A stretch of 64,000 bases of DNA from Ligilactobacillus animalis KCTC 3501 = DSM 20602 (GTDB lineage: Bacteria; Bacillota; Bacilli; Lactobacillales; Lactobacillaceae), in the NCBI RefSeq assembly GCF_001434535.1, contig NZ_AYYW01000057.1:186001-250000 (forward strand), written 5' to 3'. A model generated the notes under the pieces. It saw only the letters and a list, made by a program, of their open reading frames with translations, searched no databases and was not told where the DNA came from. Positions 8,693 through 17,839 of this stretch are shown here, one piece after another. Within the stretch, counting starts at the first letter, position 1. Every line of letters begins with the position of its first letter. Position numbers and translations under genes: made by a program.

Positions 8693-9886
8693 TTAGTCTT
8701 CATTTTTTAAGTCGTCACCGACTAAGTCGCCTAAAGTAAAACCTGTATCTTCTTCTGGAATTTCAACATGTTCTTCTTCGACAACTTCAACTTCTTTTTT
8801 ATCAGCTGCTGGTTTTTCTTGTAAAGCTTTGATAGATAATGCTAAACGACGGTCTGCACCGTTAACATTCAAGACTTTGACTTTAACGTCTTGGCCAGAT
8901 GTCAAAACTTCATTTGGTGTAGCAATATGCTTGTGTGAAATTTGTGAAATGTGTACCAAGCCTTCAACACCTGGGAATACTTCAACAAATGCACCAAAGC
9001 TTGTCAAACGTTTTACCTTGCCATCAAGAACGTCACCTTCAGCAACTTTTTCTTCAATATTGTCCCAAGGTTGTGGCAATGTTTGTTTGATAGAAAGTGA
9101 GATGCGATCTTTTTCAGGATCGACAGCTAACACTTTGACCTTAACATCTTCGCCAACTTTCAAGACATCAGATGGCTTGCCAACACGTTCGTAGGAAATT
9201 TCAGAAACGTGAACTAAACCGTCAACGCCACCAAGGTCGATAAACGCACCAAAGTTAGTTAAGCGCGCAACTTTACCATCAAGCACATCGCCGGCTGCAA
9301 GTTGTGACATAACTTCTTGTTTCTTAGCTTCACGTTCTTGTTGAACGATTTCTTTATGAGATAAAATCAAACGGTTTTCGCTTGGTTCGATCTCAACGAT
9401 CTTAAGTTCAAGTTCTTGACCCTTGTATTGGTTGAAATCTTCAACGAAATGGTCAGAAACCATTGATGCAGGGACAAAGCCACGAACGCCAGCGTCAACA
9501 ACTAAGCCACCCTTTACAATTTGAGTTACAGGAACTGTGATAGTTTCACCTGCTTCAAATTTCTTTTCGATTTCATCCCATACTTTGCGGGCTTCGAGGC
9601 GACGTTGTGATAATAAGTAGCTACCGCCTTCTTTGTCAGAACCGATCTTAGAAATAACAACTAAGTCAAGCACATCGCCAACTTTGATGTTATCTTCGAT
9701 CTCATCTGCTTTAACGCTCAATTCGCGTGCAGGAACAACACCTTCAACACCGGTGCCTTCGATCCCTACGATAACTTGCTTTTTATCATCAAATGCCAAC
9801 ACTTCGCCTTTGACAACGTCGCCAACCTTAACTGGTCTAACGCTGTTTAAAGCTTCTAATAAATCCTTGTTTTCTGATTCACTCAT
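8693..9886 (-). CDS. rpsA: 30S ribosomal protein S1 homologue, four S1 domains
   Basis: The 397-residue protein consists of four S1/OB RNA-binding repeats (roughly residues 15-90, 105-170, 190-260 and 275-345), each with the GxV..GAFVD/GLVH pattern, and an acidic C-terminal tail (VVEEEHVEIPEED). This four-domain form is the YpfD/S1 version of low-GC Firmicutes, shorter than the six-domain S1 of E. coli, and assists mRNA binding to the ribosome. It follows cmk, as in Bacillus and other lactobacilli. A hairpin without a T-run (9922-9949) separates it from cmk. Confidence 0.94.
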   Translation of the reverse strand: MSESENKDLLEALNSVRPVKVGDVVKGEVLAFDDKKQVIVGIEGTGVEGVVPARELSVKADEIEDNIKVGDVLDLVVISKIGSDKEGGSYLLSQRRLEARKVWDEIEKKFEAGETITVPVTQIVKGGLVVDAGVRGFVPASMVSDHFVEDFNQYKGQELELKIVEIEPSENRLILSHKEIVQQEREAKKQEVMSQLAAGDVLDGKVARLTNFGAFIDLGGVDGLVHVSEISYERVGKPSDVLKVGEDVKVKVLAVDPEKDRISLSIKQTLPQPWDNIEEKVAEGDVLDGKVKRLTSFGAFVEVFPGVEGLVHISQISHKHIATPNEVLTSGQDVKVKVLNVNGADRRLALSIKALQEKPAADKKEVEVVEEEHVEIPEEDTGFTLGDLVGDDLKNED

Positions 9887-9961
9887 GGACTTTGTCCTCC
9901 TTAACGACTAACTCTAATAACCATTTTAACTGAAAGCAGTTCAAAATGCTAGTTAAATTAC

Positions 9962-10636
9962 CTATTTCTCTGTATTTTTAACAATTTTCATGATTTCATC
10001 GGTAACTTGTGCAATATCTAGTGAAGTAGTATCCAATAAAATCGCATCATCTGCCTTAGTCAATGGCGAAACTTTACGGTGTGAGTCTTTATAATCACGG
10101 GCTTCAATCTCAGCTTCGAGTTTAGCTAATGGCGTATCGATACCTTTAGCTTGATTTTCTTTAAAGCGCCGTAAAGCTCTCTCGTGTACGCTCGCAACTA
10201 AAAAGATCTTTACTTGAGCCTTTGGCAAAACGGTCGTACCAATATCACGTCCGTCCATCACGATCCCGCCTTCACTTGCGATCTGTTGTTGACGCTCAGT
10301 TAAATTTTTGCGCACACTTGGTTGAGCTGAGACAAGTGAAACATTATTAGTGATCTCTGGCAATCTGATCGCAGTTGTCACATCTGTTCCATCAACAAAT
10401 ACTAATTGTTCTGGGTCATTAGGCTTAAAGCTCAATTCCATCGTCTCGAGCATTTTCCCTAGAGCTTGATCATCATCTAGTGCAACACCCGTTTGGAGTG
10501 CTTTCCAAGTTGTGGCGCGATACATTGCGCCTGTATCACAATAAATGTAATTTAATTTTTTAGCGACTAACTTTGCAACGGTACTCTTACCTGCAGAAGC
10601 GGGCCCATCGACCGCAATTTGCATTTTTGTTTGCAT
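9962..10636 (-). CDS. cmk: Cytidylate kinase
   Basis: Cmk phosphorylates CMP and dCMP. The P-loop GPASAGKS is at residues 11-18, GRDIGTTVLP and the LID segment follow, and 224 residues is the usual length. The open frame extends 19 codons further upstream into a terminator, so I start at the ATG at 10636 (MQTKMQIAVDG); an ATG four codons later (10624) is also possible. No good SD precedes either: the upstream stretch is GGGGTATATTATAGT, which contains a -10-like TATTAT. Confidence 0.93.
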   Translation of the reverse strand: MQTKMQIAVDGPASAGKSTVAKLVAKKLNYIYCDTGAMYRATTWKALQTGVALDDDQALGKMLETMELSFKPNDPEQLVFVDGTDVTTAIRLPEITNNVSLVSAQPSVRKNLTERQQQIASEGGIVMDGRDIGTTVLPKAQVKIFLVASVHERALRRFKENQAKGIDTPLAKLEAEIEARDYKDSHRKVSPLTKADDAILLDTTSLDIAQVTDEIMKIVKNTEK

Positions 10637-10666
10637 ACTATAATATACCCCATTTAAACAGATAAA

Positions 10667-10702
10667 AATGTGTCCCAAGAAAACTAAGGACACATTTTTA
10701 TT
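10667..10702 (-). terminator. Terminator after the LysM gene
   Basis: AAAAATGTGTCC and GGACACATTTTT form a 12-bp hairpin ending in a short T-run, between the LysM gene and cmk. Confidence 0.75.
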
Positions 10703-10731
10703 GTTTTTCCTCTCTTTTATTATTCTAAAGC

Positions 10732-11403
10732 TTATTTTACACGGATCTGTTGTCCTGGTAAAATACTTGAATTAGCTGTTAAGCCTGGATTCAACTGCAA
10801 TAACTGATCTAGCGTCAAACCATTATTGACCGCTACCCGATACAAGCCTTGCCCTGCTGGAACAGAGATGTACTGCTCTTGTTGGGAAGATTGTTCTTCT
10901 GAATGTTGCGATTCTTGTGAACTTTCAGCTGCTCGGTGTTCAGCATTTGCTTGATTTTCGTGATTTGCAGGCTGTTCGCTACTTGCTTGCGCTTGTGTTG
11001 TGTCTTGCGGTGCTGCTTGTGGTGTGCTATCAGTACTATCAGATTGCGTATCTGAACTCTTTTTTGACTTAGATTCTCTAGTTGTATCCTTCTTTTTGCT
11101 TGAACTTTTCTTAGCTACAGCCTTTTTCTTACTCGAAGATGATTTTTTTTCGCTTGAAGAGACCACTTCGATCGAATCATCGGTACTTACAGTTTGCCTA
11201 GAGGCCCGTTGTGAAACAAAGTAAAATACGATCGTACTTACAATGATGACCACAAAGACACCCAATAAGATCGTTGTCAGCATCGTATTTCGTTTATTGC
11301 TCTGCCGGCTAGCTCTACGCGAGTAATTTCCCTTATCATCTTTTATCTCTTCAAAGGTCTTTTCCCAAGGTTTTTTGGTGTGGTCGTTATTCTTTCGACT
11401 CAT
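10732..11403 (-). CDS. LysM-domain surface protein (SAG1386/EF1546 family)
   Basis: The 223-residue protein has a short charged cytoplasmic N-terminus, one membrane anchor (about residues 42-62, LLGVFVVIIVSTIVFYF), a long Ser/Lys/Gln-rich low-complexity spacer, and a C-terminal LysM module (about residues 180-223) ending LNPGLTANSSILPGQQIRVK, which binds peptidoglycan. The same gene occurs beside cmk and recQ in other Lactobacillales. I start at MSRKNN because the upstream part of the open frame lies in a hairpin leader. Its cellular job is not known. Confidence 0.85.
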   Translation of the reverse strand: MSRKNNDHTKKPWEKTFEEIKDDKGNYSRRASRQSNKRNTMLTTILLGVFVVIIVSTIVFYFVSQRASRQTVSTDDSIEVVSSSEKKSSSSKKKAVAKKSSSKKKDTTRESKSKKSSDTQSDSTDSTPQAAPQDTTQAQASSEQPANHENQANAEHRAAESSQESQHSEEQSSQQEQYISVPAGQGLYRVAVNNGLTLDQLLQLNPGLTANSSILPGQQIRVK

Positions 11404-11495
11404 TTTTATTAAAATCCCACTATATAAATATGGAATCATGCTACTAAGATCACTTAGTGTCATGATCAAAAAGAAATATAGTTTTTTCCTTTCTT
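11404..11495 (-). promoter_or_regulatory. Hairpin-bridged Shine-Dalgarno of the LysM gene
   Basis: The leader has SD AAGAAAGGAAAAA (core 11487-11494), then a 7-bp stem, ACTATAT (11476-11482) with ATATAGT (11419-11425), enclosing about 50 nt that include a GATCA/TGATC mini-hairpin. Then GGGATTTTAATAAAA precedes the ATG. The linear gap is 83 nt, about 19 nt without the hairpin. A palindrome ACTATATAGT (about 11536-11545) upstream could compete with the stem. It is the longest and least certain member of the set. Confidence 0.5.
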
Positions 11496-11792
11496 AAAAA
11501 TTTATTATTACCATTAATGCCATACATGCATGGCAAACTATATAGTTTAGAAGCAATTATAATATCTCTTAGAGCTTGCTACATAAATTTATGATACCGC
11601 CGATAACAGTATAAAACAATATCAAAGTAATTAAATGTCAGCTCCACATTCTAACTTTTTAGTTGACATTCATAAACGATAGCTTGTTTTTACAATTAGC
11701 TCATAGTACTCACAAAACTACTAATATTACAAAATATAATAGCATAAATACTCCTAAAAATATATAAATAATCGCTTGAAATTCTCATTTAG
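11496..11792 (-). other. Intergenic AT-rich region between recQ and the LysM gene
   Basis: This roughly 300-bp stretch has no plausible gene. It contains a possible -10 TATAAT on the minus strand (11556-11561, weak -35) and a small hairpin TGCCAT/ATGGCA (11518-11535). Nothing else could be supported. Confidence 0.4.
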
Positions 11793-13235
11793 TTAGGTTT
11801 CTTTAAACAATTGCTGTAAGATCTCGCGATAGTCCAGCTCGTTTATTTCACTCACCTTTACTGCCGGCTCTCCTAATAAGCCAAGTTTTTCTAATGGGAG
11901 CGCTTGACCAGTGCCACAACAAGTTCCTGAGCCATGGATGTTTTCAACTTTATCACCAAAATATTGCGCGATAAATTGGCGTTTACAGTTACCAGTTTTA
12001 AGATATTGATGCATTTTTTGTAAAGCAACATTACGTTCAGTCTGACGCTTTTTCACCAATGTCTCTATCTGATCTTTTTGATAACCATTAGCTAACAGCC
12101 GTGCTAATAATTGCATTTCTTCACTGGGAAAGTTTTGGAGCAACTCTTGGTGTTTGGTAAAATACCGGATCTGTTGGGGGTTAGGCAAGGTTTTTTCGAT
12201 CAAAAATTCCTGACGTTTTAGATCACCAGGCTCATATAGTAGCACTGCGATCCCAGTTTTCCCGTCACGCGAACAACGGCCGATCTCTTGCACATAAGCT
12301 TCAAGATCATTTGGCATGTGATAGTGGATCACATACCGGATATTAGGCTTATTGATCCCCATTCCAAAAGCACTAGTTGCACAAATAACATCTAATTGAT
12401 CATTTAAGAATTGTTGTTGTACCAAAAAACGTTCTGTCAGCTCTAGATCAGCGTGATAAACTGCACTCTTGAATCCCTTAGTTACCAAATTTTCGTTTAT
12501 TTCGTCAGCTTTTTTCTTACTTGAAAAGTAAATGATCCCCTTCCCGTTTAACTTAGGAAGTAATTCTAGGAGATACGCAAGTTTTTCGGGTTCATTTATA
12601 AAACTTTGTGTTCCTAGATAGATATTGGGCCGATCAACCGGATATCGGATCACATTTCCTGTCTGTGCTAATCCCAGACTAGCAGTTATATCTTGTGCTA
12701 CTCTAGGAGTTGCCGTTGCAGTCAAGGCTAAAGTCAGGGGCTCATGTAGCTTTTTTCTGATTTTGCCTAAATTTAGATACTCAGGTCGAAAATCAGGTCC
12801 CCACTGCGAGATACAGTGGGCTTCATCGATGACAAACAGTCCTAACTCTAATTGACCAAGTGCGTTCAAAACTTCAGCCGAGCCCAACATTTCCGGTGAA
12901 ACATAGATATATTGAAAACTAGCAATATTTTGTAATACAAATCTCTTCTCAGCAAAACTCAATTGTGAATTTAGAGCAACTACCGCTTTTTCACCACTGT
13001 ACCGCAGTTGCTCGACTTGATCTTGCATCAGTGATATCAAGGGTGAAACGATCAATACTGAACGCTTTAGATATTTTCCGATAAACTGGTAGCACAGAGA
13101 TTTTCCAGTTCCCGTCGGCAAAATAGCTAAAGTATCTTTACCAGCTAATAAAGACTCGATCGTCTCTTTTTGACCAGTTTTAAATGTTGGATAGCCAAAT
13201 TCACTTTTCAAGATGGCTTCAAGCTTTTCTTTCAC
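11793..13235 (-). CDS. recQ: RecQ-family ATP-dependent DNA helicase
   Basis: This is a superfamily-2 helicase with Walker A LPTGTGKS, DEAH box IDEAHCISQWG, TATAT, and the QEIGRCSRDG motif VI. The 480 residues end in a short RecQ-Ct zinc-like part with few cysteines and lack an HRDC domain, like the RecS proteins of Bacilli. It overlaps ypbB by 17 nt, the same pairing as ypbB-recS in B. subtilis. The GTG at 13235 has SD AGAAAGGA 9-10 nt upstream; a TTG two codons earlier is too close to it. Confidence 0.92.
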   Translation of the reverse strand: MKEKLEAILKSEFGYPTFKTGQKETIESLLAGKDTLAILPTGTGKSLCYQFIGKYLKRSVLIVSPLISLMQDQVEQLRYSGEKAVVALNSQLSFAEKRFVLQNIASFQYIYVSPEMLGSAEVLNALGQLELGLFVIDEAHCISQWGPDFRPEYLNLGKIRKKLHEPLTLALTATATPRVAQDITASLGLAQTGNVIRYPVDRPNIYLGTQSFINEPEKLAYLLELLPKLNGKGIIYFSSKKKADEINENLVTKGFKSAVYHADLELTERFLVQQQFLNDQLDVICATSAFGMGINKPNIRYVIHYHMPNDLEAYVQEIGRCSRDGKTGIAVLLYEPGDLKRQEFLIEKTLPNPQQIRYFTKHQELLQNFPSEEMQLLARLLANGYQKDQIETLVKKRQTERNVALQKMHQYLKTGNCKRQFIAQYFGDKVENIHGSGTCCGTGQALPLEKLGLLGEPAVKVSEINELDYREILQQLFKET

Positions 13236-14259
13236 CTGCAATTATCCTTTCTATTTGGCATAAACGATACTCAAAAAATGAGATCTCAGGGTAGCTTTCA
13301 TGCAATTGTTGAAACTTCCAGTCTAAGACTGGACAGTTTTCAAAAAGATCCACGATCTGCTTTTTTATCTTCGGTGACAACAACTGTTCTTTTGGAAAAT
13401 CATCTGCTAGAATAGCTACATTTAAAAGATGTTCTTGGACTGTACTCTTCCGTATCCTTCGTAAATTTGCGATCTCTTCAATACTTTTACCCGCTAAAAA
13501 CAAAGTATATGTCTTCTCTGTACTAGCCGGCAAGTTAGATAGGCGTTTATAATTCAAAACAAGCTTTGCCAGCTCAAAGTTTTGTTCAAGCAAATATTTA
13601 GCATATCGAGCACACATATCGCGCCAGCCCACCTCGATCTCAGCAATTTGTAGTCGATATCTTGCAGCTAATTGTGCTTTAGTCTGTCCTAAACGTCCAT
13701 GTCCCGTTAATTGTTCACAAAAGAGTTGCGCATCCAACTTAGGCTCATGTGCTAAGAAATCAGTCAATGATGTCGTTATCTCCTCTAATAATGTAGCTTT
13801 TCCATATCGTCTGAACCAGTTTTTGAAAAGTTGTTGCGTTCTAAAATCATTGGTGATCGCAAAATATTTATTATTTTGATAGCTCAATTCTGACGCAACT
13901 TGAACTAATAAATAAAATTGCTTCTCCCAGCCCTTAAGATCAAATCCATTAAAAAAGGCCGGTTCACGCAAAAATTGGTGCTTACTTTTCAATTCTTCGA
14001 CCCGTAATTTACCTTTAGCAGTCAAACACATCCCTTTCGAAGTCTCCACTAGCAACTTCTTTTGGCATAGTTCATCTAATGTAGGCTCGAAGTTATTTAT
14101 ATCTAGCGGTAAAGCAATGATATCTAAAAGTCCATATGCCCTCCCCCAAAATAAAGCCGAAGTCGTTAGATGGTTACTCAAGAGTTGACGAATGACGGCG
14201 GGGCGTCTCGGCTGACTCTCAGAGAAATAAAGCAACCATTTTTCTGATCCATAATCCAT
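13219..14259 (-). CDS. YpbB-family helix-turn-helix protein
   Basis: The 346-residue protein has no catalytic motif that I recognise. Near residues 255-290 a helix-turn-helix (SIEEIANLRRIRKSTVQEHLLNV) resembles those attached to RecQ helicases. Length and position directly upstream of, and overlapping, the recQ gene match B. subtilis YpbB, so a role with the helicase is inferred. The ATG at 14259 follows a GGGCGGTGGG stretch that can act as SD; the frame also contains a GTG five codons earlier. Confidence 0.75.
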   Translation of the reverse strand: MDYGSEKWLLYFSESQPRRPAVIRQLLSNHLTTSALFWGRAYGLLDIIALPLDINNFEPTLDELCQKKLLVETSKGMCLTAKGKLRVEELKSKHQFLREPAFFNGFDLKGWEKQFYLLVQVASELSYQNNKYFAITNDFRTQQLFKNWFRRYGKATLLEEITTSLTDFLAHEPKLDAQLFCEQLTGHGRLGQTKAQLAARYRLQIAEIEVGWRDMCARYAKYLLEQNFELAKLVLNYKRLSNLPASTEKTYTLFLAGKSIEEIANLRRIRKSTVQEHLLNVAILADDFPKEQLLSPKIKKQIVDLFENCPVLDWKFQQLHESYPEISFFEYRLCQIERIIAGERKA

Positions 14260-14407
14260 ATGCCCACCGCCCACTAAAAGTCTTCACTATATAATATACG
14301 CTAAATTTGCTGATTTTTTTGCTAAACCTGAATAATTCTTCTAAATTTGTTTCAAACAACATAAGTTAGGTTAAAAATATTTTTTGTAAGGCACACCTAA
14401 AAAATAC

Positions 14408-14436
14408 TTTTAATTTGGCTTAATAAGGTGTACAAT
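14408..14436 (+). promoter_or_regulatory. mntH promoter with possible manganese operator upstream
   Basis: A -10 TACAAT (14431-14436) lies 17 nt from a poor -35 TTTTAA (14408-14413). Just upstream, TTAGGTTAAAAAT and TAAGGCACACCTAAAAAA resemble the TTAGG/CCTAA half-sites of DtxR/MntR-type regulators. The promoter is moderate and the operator is speculative. Confidence 0.4.
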
Positions 14437-14472
14437 GTCTAAGTACCTAAAAAAGGAAGGACGGTTTTTATT

Positions 14473-16050
14473 GTGGATAAAAAACACGAAAAACACAAAC
14501 TCGTTGAATATGCGAATGGTCCCTCATTAGAGGAAATCAATGGTACTGTTACAGTGCCTAAAGGGAAAGGATTTTGGCGGACCCTATTTGCCTACTCTGG
14601 CCCAGGTGCCTTAGTTGCGGTAGGTTATATGGATCCAGGTAACTGGTCAACCTCCATCACCGGTGGACAAAACTTCCAATACCTATTAATGTCCGTTATC
14701 TTGATGTCAAGTTTGATCGCGATGCTTTTACAATACATGGCTGCCAAACTTGGTATCGTGAGCCGGATGGACTTAGCCCAAGCGATCCGTGCCAGAACAG
14801 GCAAGACGCTCGGGATCATTTTATGGATCTTGACCGAGTTAGCTATCATGGCTACTGATATCGCTGAAGTTATCGGGGCTGCGATTGCCTTATATCTCTT
14901 ATTCGGTATCCCACTAGTATTTGCCGTATTTATTACCGTATTTGACGTTTTACTTTTGCTTTTATTAACAAAAATCGGTTTTAGAAAGATCGAAGCGATC
15001 GTTGTTGCTTTAATTTTAGTTATCTTGTTCGTCTTCACTTACCAAGTTGCATTGTCAAATCCTGATTGGGGTGCTGTTTTTGCAGGTTTCATTCCAACTT
15101 CACAAACTTTCGCAACTTCACCTGAAGTTCATGGTATGACACCATTGAACGGTGCCTTAGGGATCATCGGGGCAACGGTCATGCCACATAACTTGTACTT
15201 ACACTCTGCTGTTTCCCAAACTCGTCAGATCGATCATAACAACGAAGAAGACGTTGCCGAAGCTGTACGTTTCTCAGCTTGGGATTCTAACATTCAATTG
15301 AGTGCTGCTTTTGTCGTTAACTCATTACTTTTGATCATGGGTGTAGCGGTCTTCAAGAGCGGTGCAGTAGATGATCCATCATTCTTTGGTCTTTACGAAG
15401 CTTTATCTGATACATCAATGCTCAGTAACGGTGTCTTGATCTCGGTTGCTAAATCAGGTATCCTTTCTGTACTCTTTGCTGTTGCCTTGCTTGCTTCTGG
15501 TCAAAACTCAACTATCACGGGTACATTGACTGGTCAAGTTATCATGGAAGGTTTCGTTCATTTGAAGATGCCACTTTGGGCACGTCGCTTGATCACACGT
15601 TTGATCTCTGTTATCCCGGTTTTGGTCTGTGTTTCACTTTCAGCTGGTCAAAGTGCTGAACAAGAACACGAAGCGCTAAACAACTTGATGATCAATTCTC
15701 AAGTATTCTTGTCCTTAGCCTTACCATTCTCAATGTTACCATTATTGATGATGACAAATAGTAAGACTGAAATGGGCGAACGTTTCAAAAACTCTCTTTG
15801 GGTCAAAGTTCTAGGTTGGCTTTCTGTCTTGACCTTAACGATCCTTGATTTCAAGGGCTTACCAGATATGGTGGCTGGTTTCTTCGGTGATAAGCCATCA
15901 GCTGCTCAACTTCAATTAGCTAACGGAATTGCTTATACCTTGATCGTTGTGATCGCAGCGCTCTTGATCTGGACAATGTATGAGCTATACAAAGGTAATA
16001 AGCGCTATGCTGAAAAATTAGCTGCTCACCAAGCAGGTAATAACAAATAA
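14473..16050 (+). CDS. mntH: Nramp divalent metal (Mn2+) transporter
   Basis: This is a 525-residue proton-coupled metal importer with about eleven membrane helices. The two family metal-site motifs are present: GYMDPGNW in the first helix and [12 protein letters not shown] in helix six. Start is GTG, with a GGAAGGA SD about 11 nt upstream. Lactobacilli depend on manganese and often carry several copies. It is monocistronic with its own terminator. Confidence 0.95.
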   Translation: MDKKHEKHKLVEYANGPSLEEINGTVTVPKGKGFWRTLFAYSGPGALVAVGYMDPGNWSTSITGGQNFQYLLMSVILMSSLIAMLLQYMAAKLGIVSRMDLAQAIRARTGKTLGIILWILTELAIMATDIAEVIGAAIALYLLFGIPLVFAVFITVFDVLLLLLLTKIGFRKIEAIVVALILVILFVFTYQVALSNPDWGAVFAGFIPTSQTFATSPEVHGMTPLNGALGIIGATVMPHNLYLHSAVSQTRQIDHNNEEDVAEAVRFSAWDSNIQLSAAFVVNSLLLIMGVAVFKSGAVDDPSFFGLYEALSDTSMLSNGVLISVAKSGILSVLFAVALLASGQNSTITGTLTGQVIMEGFVHLKMPLWARRLITRLISVIPVLVCVSLSAGQSAEQEHEALNNLMINSQVFLSLALPFSMLPLLMMTNSKTEMGERFKNSLWVKVLGWLSVLTLTILDFKGLPDMVAGFFGDKPSAAQLQLANGIAYTLIVVIAALLIWTMYELYKGNKRYAEKLAAHQAGNNK

Positions 16051-16077
16051 TTGGCTGAAAAACTACTAGCCTAAGCT

Positions 16078-16133
16078 AAAAATATCCGATCAAATTCCAT
16101 GTTTGAGAAATTTGATCGGATATTTTTATACTG
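16078..16133 (+). terminator. mntH terminator
   Basis: AAAAATATCCGATCAAA and TTTGATCGGATATTTTTAT form a long hairpin after the gene. A second hairpin, GGCTCATAGC with GCTATGAGCC (16152-16181) followed by CTCTTTTT, lies against the ribU stop and may be a backup. Confidence 0.88.
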
Positions 16134-16191
16134 TTAAATTCTAAATAAACAGGCTCATAGCAAAATTCTTTCGCTATGAGCCCTCTTTTTA

Positions 16192-16758
16192 TTATGATTG
16201 GAGATATTTTTTATGTTCGATCCAAACACTTAACTTTTTATAGATCAAAATAAAAGCTGCACCGATCACGATCCCCTTGATCAAATTAAATGGTACGACT
16301 CCAAATAAAATCATCTGTCCTAAAGGAATGCTTAATTTCATCCCTAACAAGCTCATATATAGCGGGATCGTCACAAGCCAGTTAAGTAAGGCTAATACAA
16401 CTGTTAAGCTCAGCGTGGCCCCTAAAATAGCTCCTACAACATTTTGCCATACCAATGACTTGTTTTTGAGCAAATAGTAAAGTGGTAAACAAAACGCTAA
16501 CGTCGCCACAAAACTCAAGCTGACGCCGATCAATTGTGGTAATGACGGCCCTGTGATCAGAAAATACAACAAGGAACGTAGAAATGCGACCTGTATCCCA
16601 CCTAATGGACCTAAAATAAAGAAAGCCAATAAGATCGGAATATCCGAAAAATCTAACTTCATAAAAGGTACGATCGGAACTATCACAAATGATAGAAACA
16701 TCAAAAGATACGAGATAGCAGCTAAGCAAGCTGCTACTACCCAACGTTTTACTGCCAA
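16192..16758 (-). CDS. ribU: Riboflavin ECF transporter S component
   Basis: The 188-residue, very hydrophobic protein has about six membrane helices and the segment KLDFSDIPILLAFFILGPLGG typical of RibU substrate-binding subunits. It captures riboflavin for the energy-coupling-factor transporter. It has its own FMN riboswitch and terminator upstream, which confirms the substrate. Start is TTG with a full AGGAGG 8 nt upstream. Confidence 0.94.
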   Translation of the reverse strand: MAVKRWVVAACLAAISYLLMFLSFVIVPIVPFMKLDFSDIPILLAFFILGPLGGIQVAFLRSLLYFLITGPSLPQLIGVSLSFVATLAFCLPLYYLLKNKSLVWQNVVGAILGATLSLTVVLALLNWLVTIPLYMSLLGMKLSIPLGQMILFGVVPFNLIKGIVIGAAFILIYKKLSVWIEHKKYLQS

Positions 16759-16803
16759 AGCTAATTCCTCCTAAGAGGTCCATCTCACAGTAGATCCTAT
16801 ATC

Positions 16804-16850
16804 AAAAATAGACCCCTGTTGTTCATCTTGAGCAACAGAGGTCTATTTTC
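16804..16850 (-). terminator. Attenuator terminator in the ribU leader
   Basis: AAAATAGACCTCTGTTG and CAACAGGGGTCTATTTT form a strong hairpin with a T-run, between the FMN aptamer and the ribU SD. Confidence 0.9.
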
Positions 16851-16889
16851 ATCGGTAAAGCATCCACTCCACCCATGTATATAAAACCT

Positions 16890-17008
16890 ATCTTCTTTCA
16901 TCCAGACTTTAACTGTCGGTACTGGGATCACACCAGTTCAGTCCTCGCAATAAACGAGGAGTCGCGGACTTTTACCGCCGGTCGGGATTTACACCCTGCC
17001 CTGAAGAT
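16890..17008 (-). ncRNA. FMN riboswitch (RFN element)
   Basis: The conserved RFN blocks appear in order: ATCTTCAGGGCAGGGTG, AAATCCCGACCGGCGGTA, AAGTCCGCGAC, TGAACTGGTGTGATCCCAGTACCGACAGTTAAAGTCTGGAT (in parts) and GAAAGAAGAT closing P1. FMN binding should favour the downstream terminator and reduce riboflavin uptake. Confidence 0.96.
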
Positions 17009-17034
17009 AAACCTAAATTATTATCACAGTTAGT

Positions 17035-17070
17035 TTAGCATACTAACTTAAAAAAAACAAGTAACTTACT
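17035..17070 (-). terminator. Possible terminator after rluB
   Basis: A short stem AAGTA/TACTT overlapping the rluB stop is followed by eight T residues. It would separate rluB from the ribU leader. A further 6-bp inverted repeat GTTAGT/ACTAAC follows. Confidence 0.45.
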
Positions 17071-17791
17071 TATTTCCTAGCTCATAAAGAGCTTTTACTT
17101 CTTCACGTGTCAACTCACGATATTGCCCTGAAGTCAATCCAGCTAAGGTCAAAAAGCCATATGTTTCACGTTTGAGCTTCTTAACAGGATGTCCGACAGC
17201 TTGCAACATGTTCTTGACCTGATGATTTCGACCTTCATGGATCGTCAACGACACGATCGAAGTATCACTTTTTTTATCTAAAGACAAGATCTTGGCCTTA
17301 GCCCGGGCACTCTTTTTGCCATCTTTTAAGCGGACGCCCACACGTAGTTGCTTTAACTCATCATTTTGGACAATTCCTTTGACTTTAGCCACATAAGTCT
17401 TGTTGACTTTATAACGTGGATGCATCAAACGATTAGCTAGTTCTCCATCATTGGTCAATAAAAGCAGACCAGAAGTATCATAATCTAACCGTCCAACGGG
17501 ATAGACACGTTCACTATAATCAGTAAAGTAATCAGTCACCACTTTACGACCCTTATCATCTTTAGCCGCGCTGATAACGCCACGTGGCTTATAGAAAAGG
17601 TAATAGACCTTTTCTTCGCGTTCGATCAAGTGTCCATCGACCTCGATCACGTCATTTCCGTCAACTTTTTGACCTAATTCTTTGATGACCTTACCATTAA
17701 CTCGAACCCGTCCGTCCAAGATCATCTTTTCACTGGCACGCCGAGAAGCCACCCCAGCGTTAGCCATCACTTTTTGCAGTCTTTCTGCCAT
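17066..17791 (-). CDS. rluB: rRNA pseudouridine synthase RluB
   Basis: The protein has an S4 RNA-binding domain (residues 1-60) and a RsuA/RluB-type catalytic domain with the active Asp103 in VGRLDYDTSGLLLL. It probably modifies 23S rRNA in the peptidyl-transferase region. It is the last gene of the fur-xerD-ribT-scpA-scpB-rluB series. Its start follows a hairpin-bridged SD. Confidence 0.93.
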   Translation of the reverse strand: MAERLQKVMANAGVASRRASEKMILDGRVRVNGKVIKELGQKVDGNDVIEVDGHLIEREEKVYYLFYKPRGVISAAKDDKGRKVVTDYFTDYSERVYPVGRLDYDTSGLLLLTNDGELANRLMHPRYKVNKTYVAKVKGIVQNDELKQLRVGVRLKDGKKSARAKAKILSLDKKSDTSIVSLTIHEGRNHQVKNMLQAVGHPVKKLKRETYGFLTLAGLTSGQYRELTREEVKALYELGNK

Positions 17792-17831
17792 TTTTAGTCA
17801 CCTACTGCAGCAACTGCAGTTTTTTCCTTTC
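17792..17831 (-). promoter_or_regulatory. Hairpin-bridged Shine-Dalgarno of rluB
   Basis: GAAAGGAAAAA (17821-17831) is followed by a perfect 7-bp stem with a 3-nt loop, ACTGCAG-TTG-CTGCAGT (17804-17820), then AGGTGACTAAAA and ATG. The AGGTGA after the stem matches the second half of a full anti-SD complement, so the SD looks split by an inserted hairpin. Confidence 0.65.
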
Positions 17832-17839
17832 ACTATCAA

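Noticed and set aside
11419-11469. Longer LysM protein starting at 11469
   Set aside because: The extra 22 residues are coded by the leader hairpin; the MSRKNN start is conserved in style with related proteins.
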